This document shows positions 23,715 through 24,169 of a stretch of 24,169 nucleotides of DNA, piece by piece. Source of the DNA: DAOTXK01 sp034435395 (lineage in GTDB: Bacteria; Chloroflexota; Anaerolineae; Aggregatilineales; Ch27); the NCBI GenBank assembly GCA_034435395.1, contig DAOTXK010000353.1, forward strand, positions 1-24,169. The letters are read 5' to 3'. Numbering within the stretch: the first letter of the stretch is position 1; each line of letters starts with the position of its first letter. A model generated the notes under the pieces. The model was not told the DNA's origin and searched no databases. It was given only the letters and a program-made list of their open reading frames with translations. The position numbers and the translations under genes are program-made.

Positions 23715-24169
23715 CTAGCGCTGAAAGATCGTCCGTGGGCGGCGATGGTAGAGTTGCACATCACCGTTGTCATACACCCGATTATACTCAACGACCGAGG
23801 GCAAAACCACCGCCGTCCGGTTCGCCTGGAGTTGGGTCAGTTCGGAATACAACACATAGGGGTAAGACGCGTTGGCGTTATCCGCCGAGAAAATATACTG
23901 GTTGGTCCGTATGGCCCCATAGCCTCCGGCGAAGTTGAGCACATCGAGCTGGTGCGGAAACGTGTCTACCCACACAATGCTTTGTTGCACATGGCGGTTG
24001 GTCCACACCAGCGAGCTATACTCGCCCGGTGAGTAAAAAATCCACTGGTTGCCCAGCAGCGGATCGTTCACCACTTTCAGCAGGGCCGCGCCAGAAGCGT
24101 ACACCATCACCACGAGCATCACCAGGATGGCCAGCCCCTGCAAGATTCGGCTGAGCCGGCGCAGCCCCC
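23715..24169 (-). CDS. C-terminal fragment of a polytopic membrane protein (probably GT-C-like)
   Basis: The reading frame is open through the right edge (GLRRLSRILQGLAILVMLVV...), so this is the last 150 residues or so of a longer protein. A membrane helix (LAILVMLVVMVYASGAALL) is followed by an extracytoplasmic domain with GNQWIFYSPGEYSSLVWTN, VDTFPHQLDVLNFAGGYG and the ending VYDNGDVQLYHRRP. This tail resembles in kind that of the GT-C protein at 11439, which ends YGDYDIYQRRR. The gene is followed on the same strand by the DUF1616 gene 104 bases on, so the two may form an operon. The catalytic part lies outside the window, so the class is inference. Confidence 0.55.
   Translation of the reverse strand, partial: GLRRLSRILQGLAILVMLVVMVYASGAALLKVVNDPLLGNQWIFYSPGEYSSLVWTNRHVQQSIVWVDTFPHQLDVLNFAGGYGAIRTNQYIFSADNANASYPYVLYSELTQLQANRTAVVLPSVVEYNRVYDNGDVQLYHRRPRTIFQR

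Overview
This is a GC-rich bacterial window of 24.2 kb with dense, mostly short-spaced genes. Several features suggest a Chloroflexota (Anaerolineae-like) genome: Pro/Thr-rich tails on secreted proteins (for example PPTPTATAF), many GTG/TTG starts, a DUF1616-type membrane protein, a KamA-type aminomutase and long GT-C glycosyltransferases. This taxonomic reading is inference from protein style; no rRNA, tRNA or other marker gene is present. I see no IS transposase, phage gene or CRISPR array.

Left part (1-5273): the 5' end of a Gfo/Idh/MocA-type oxidoreductase on the minus strand diverges from panB (pantothenate synthesis), with a good sigma70-like promoter between them. PanB is followed by a 432-aa protein I cannot identify and by a small cupin. 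A short-chain dehydrogenase and an exported HExxH zinc-metallopeptidase-like protein follow on the minus strand.

Middle part (5274-10911): an AT-richer intergenic region carries a 76-bp MITE-like element with perfect 9-bp inverted ends and a possible 5-bp target duplication. Next comes a secreted proline-rich protein whose last 100 residues are mostly P-Q-(I/L/V) triplets, closed by a rho-independent terminator. Then come lysine 2,3-aminomutase (kamA, with both lysine-specific aspartates), a GH13 alpha-glucan-active enzyme, and a TIR-DUF4268 fusion that looks like an NAD-cleaving defence or stress effector.

Right part (10912-24169): a 527-bp gene-free leader with two strong hairpins precedes a run of six plus-strand genes that looks like one cell-envelope locus. 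It holds a GT-C glycosyltransferase, two tandemly duplicated, signal-peptide-bearing, membrane-anchored proteins related to the N,N-dimethylformamidase large subunit (DMFA2-like), a Tat-exported GH38 alpha-mannosidase-like protein with an apparently altered nucleophile region, a four-helix SMR/ArnE-like transporter and a second GT-C glycosyltransferase. A convergent minus-strand pair (DUF1616 protein and the C-terminus of a larger membrane protein) closes the window. My main candidate for an undescribed system is this locus: lipid-linked sugar transfer (GT-C plus flippase-like protein) combined with extracytoplasmic, probably iron-dependent amidohydrolase-like enzymes and a mannosidase-like enzyme, possibly building or trimming an envelope glycan. 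The joint function is inference from co-location and exported topology.
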